Shown one piece after another: positions 63,460-64,000 of a stretch of 64,000 nt of DNA. Made by a program: the position numbers and the translations under genes. The first letter of the stretch is position 1; the number at the start of each line of letters is the position of its first letter. Location: assembly GCA_038106445.1 (NCBI GenBank), contig JAYODU010000003.1, forward strand, positions 1-64,000. The letters run 5' to 3'. This DNA comes from Pseudemcibacter sp038106445. Its GTDB lineage: Bacteria; Pseudomonadota; Alphaproteobacteria; Sphingomonadales; Emcibacteraceae. The notes beneath the pieces were generated by a model. It had not been told where the DNA came from, made no database searches, and saw only the letters and a program-made list of their open reading frames with translations.

Positions 63460-63487
63460 ATATAGGTCGGTTTTTCGTCACTGCAAG
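63460..63487 (-). promoter_or_regulatory. dnaK promoter, RpoH (sigma-32) type
   Basis: On the minus strand CTTGCA (63482-63487) is followed 15 bases later by CCTATAT (63460-63466). This fits the CTTG...CCTAT heat-shock promoter pattern of Alphaproteobacteria, about 105-130 bases before the dnaK start. The CTATAT part also resembles a sigma-70 -10 box, so both sigma factors may use it. Confidence 0.6.
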
Positions 63488-63694
63488 GGTTTTTTTGGAA
63501 GTTTTTCAATTTTTTAAAAAACGACATAATTATATTGTTTATATATGCTTGGGCTAAAATAAAAAACTATTCTGCAAATTCGCGCATATGGTTTACACTA
63601 TAACTTCATACTGAAAATTTTATGGATTTGCATTTTATTCAGATTTTGGCCGATTTATAACGCGTTTAAGAGGAAATTATCTTCTGTAAAATCA

Positions 63695-64000
63695 ATGGAT
63701 GATATTTGTGATAGCATGGAAATTCTTTATCATGCAGAACAATCACAAGTTAAGGGTGTTGCTATTGATGATTATTGTAAATCATTAATTATAAGCACAA
63801 ACAAAACAGGGAATATTGAACAAGAACGGCGCAGGATAGAAGGATATCTGGCTGATCATCATGAAACGGTGAAATACAAATTCAGCAATGTACCTGCGAC
63901 GCCAACAGGATTTCATGTATTTGGCGCAACCTTTTCCGGAAGCGGGAGCGATATTTTTGGGCCATTATTAGAAAGCAATATTCCGATAATAGAAAAGGGA
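63695..64000 (+). CDS. Unknown protein, 5' part, cut by window edge
   Basis: An open frame from ATG 63695 runs to the window end (102 codons seen): MDDICDSMEILYHAEQSQVK, then GVAIDDYCKSLIISTNKTGN, IEQERRRIEGYLADHHETVK, YKFSNVPATPTGFHVFGATF. I recognise no domain. The start is uncertain, since no good ribosome binding site precedes it and the same frame is open upstream with a membrane-helix-like stretch that may belong to the protein if an unusual start is used. The gene is divergent from dnaK. Confidence 0.5.
   Translation, partial: MDDICDSMEILYHAEQSQVKGVAIDDYCKSLIISTNKTGNIEQERRRIEGYLADHHETVKYKFSNVPATPTGFHVFGATFSGSGSDIFGPLLESNIPIIEKG

Larger units (their letters stand above)
63355..63694. 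other. Intergenic region upstream of dnaK
   Basis: This 340-base AT-rich space contains the dnaK leader with its hairpin (63377-63410) and the dnaK promoter (63460-63487). The remainder, 63488-63694, shows no tRNA, repeat or terminator I can support. The frame of the gene at 63695 stays open back to a TAA near 63556 and would encode a hydrophobic stretch (ILWICILFRFWPIYNAFKRK), but no ATG, GTG or TTG is available there. Confidence 0.6.

Noticed and set aside
1..64000. CRISPR arrays, tRNA or rRNA genes and insertion sequences
   Set aside because: I saw no regularly spaced repeats, no cloverleaf-like sequence or rRNA segment, and no transposase or terminal inverted repeats.

Overview
The window is a moderately AT-rich stretch of bacterial chromosome, almost certainly from a marine-type alphaproteobacterium. 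The best evidence is the minus-strand block rnd - lptC - lptA - lptB - rpoN - hpf - ptsN at 33996-39736, an order typical of that class, together with dnaK-dnaJ behind a promoter resembling alphaproteobacterial RpoH promoters. The low GC and the many Tat-exported oxidoreductases would fit orders such as Kordiimonadales/Emcibacterales, but that placement is a guess. I see no rRNA, tRNA, CRISPR array, intact insertion sequence or prophage.

Layout. 1-3378: a gene remnant at the left edge, then a secreted DUF1080 protein divergent from a GMC flavoprotein dehydrogenase and its Tat-exported small subunit. 3375-5031: an overlapping nitrilase/cupin pair. 5102-7680: ompW behind an FNR/FixK-type box, and methionine gamma-lyase divergent from an Lrp-type regulator. 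7683-16544: housekeeping and accessory enzymes (MAPEG protein, Rieske oxygenase, EamA transporter, M20 peptidase, secreted hydrolase, MnmD, a giant BNR-propeller protein). 16783-22327: a periplasmic molybdenum hydroxylase (PaoABC-like) operon ending in an easily missed 48-residue membrane protein, divergent from a cytochrome b and an unknown 140-residue protein. 22383-25443: an unknown exported protein, a secreted hydrolase and UppP. 25480-29801: a flavinylation module behind a Fur-like site, made of an FMN-binding protein, a porin interrupted by one in-frame stop codon, ApbE and an Npt/ADP-ATP-carrier-like transporter. 29823-33644: two Tat-type aldo/keto reductases and a PabB-PabC fusion. 33847-33987: a truncated parA. 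33996-39736: the LPS-transport/sigma-54 block. 39874-55019: a sugar catabolism region. 55056-64000: a cupin, a small unknown, an NDUFA9-like SDR, galE, a DsbD-like protein, dnaJ, dnaK and a partial gene at the right edge.

The most coherent system lies at 39874-55019. A vSGLT-like symporter, PQQ sugar dehydrogenase, zwf, pgl and glucokinase sit next to a LacI-type regulator, a DUF1080 protein (3-keto-glycoside cleaving family), a Gfo/Idh/MocA oxidoreductase, two xylose-isomerase-like TIM-barrel proteins, a Tat-exported small subunit and two tandem GMC dehydrogenases. Near-identical 18-bp palindromes lie before zwf and between lacI and the Gfo/Idh/MocA gene. I infer one LacI regulon: periplasmic oxidation of glycosides at C3, cleavage of the 3-keto product, reduction or isomerisation back to glucose, then phosphorylation and the oxidative/Entner-Doudoroff route. 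The DUF1080/GMC/small-subunit trio at 143-3378 looks like a second copy of the same chemistry.
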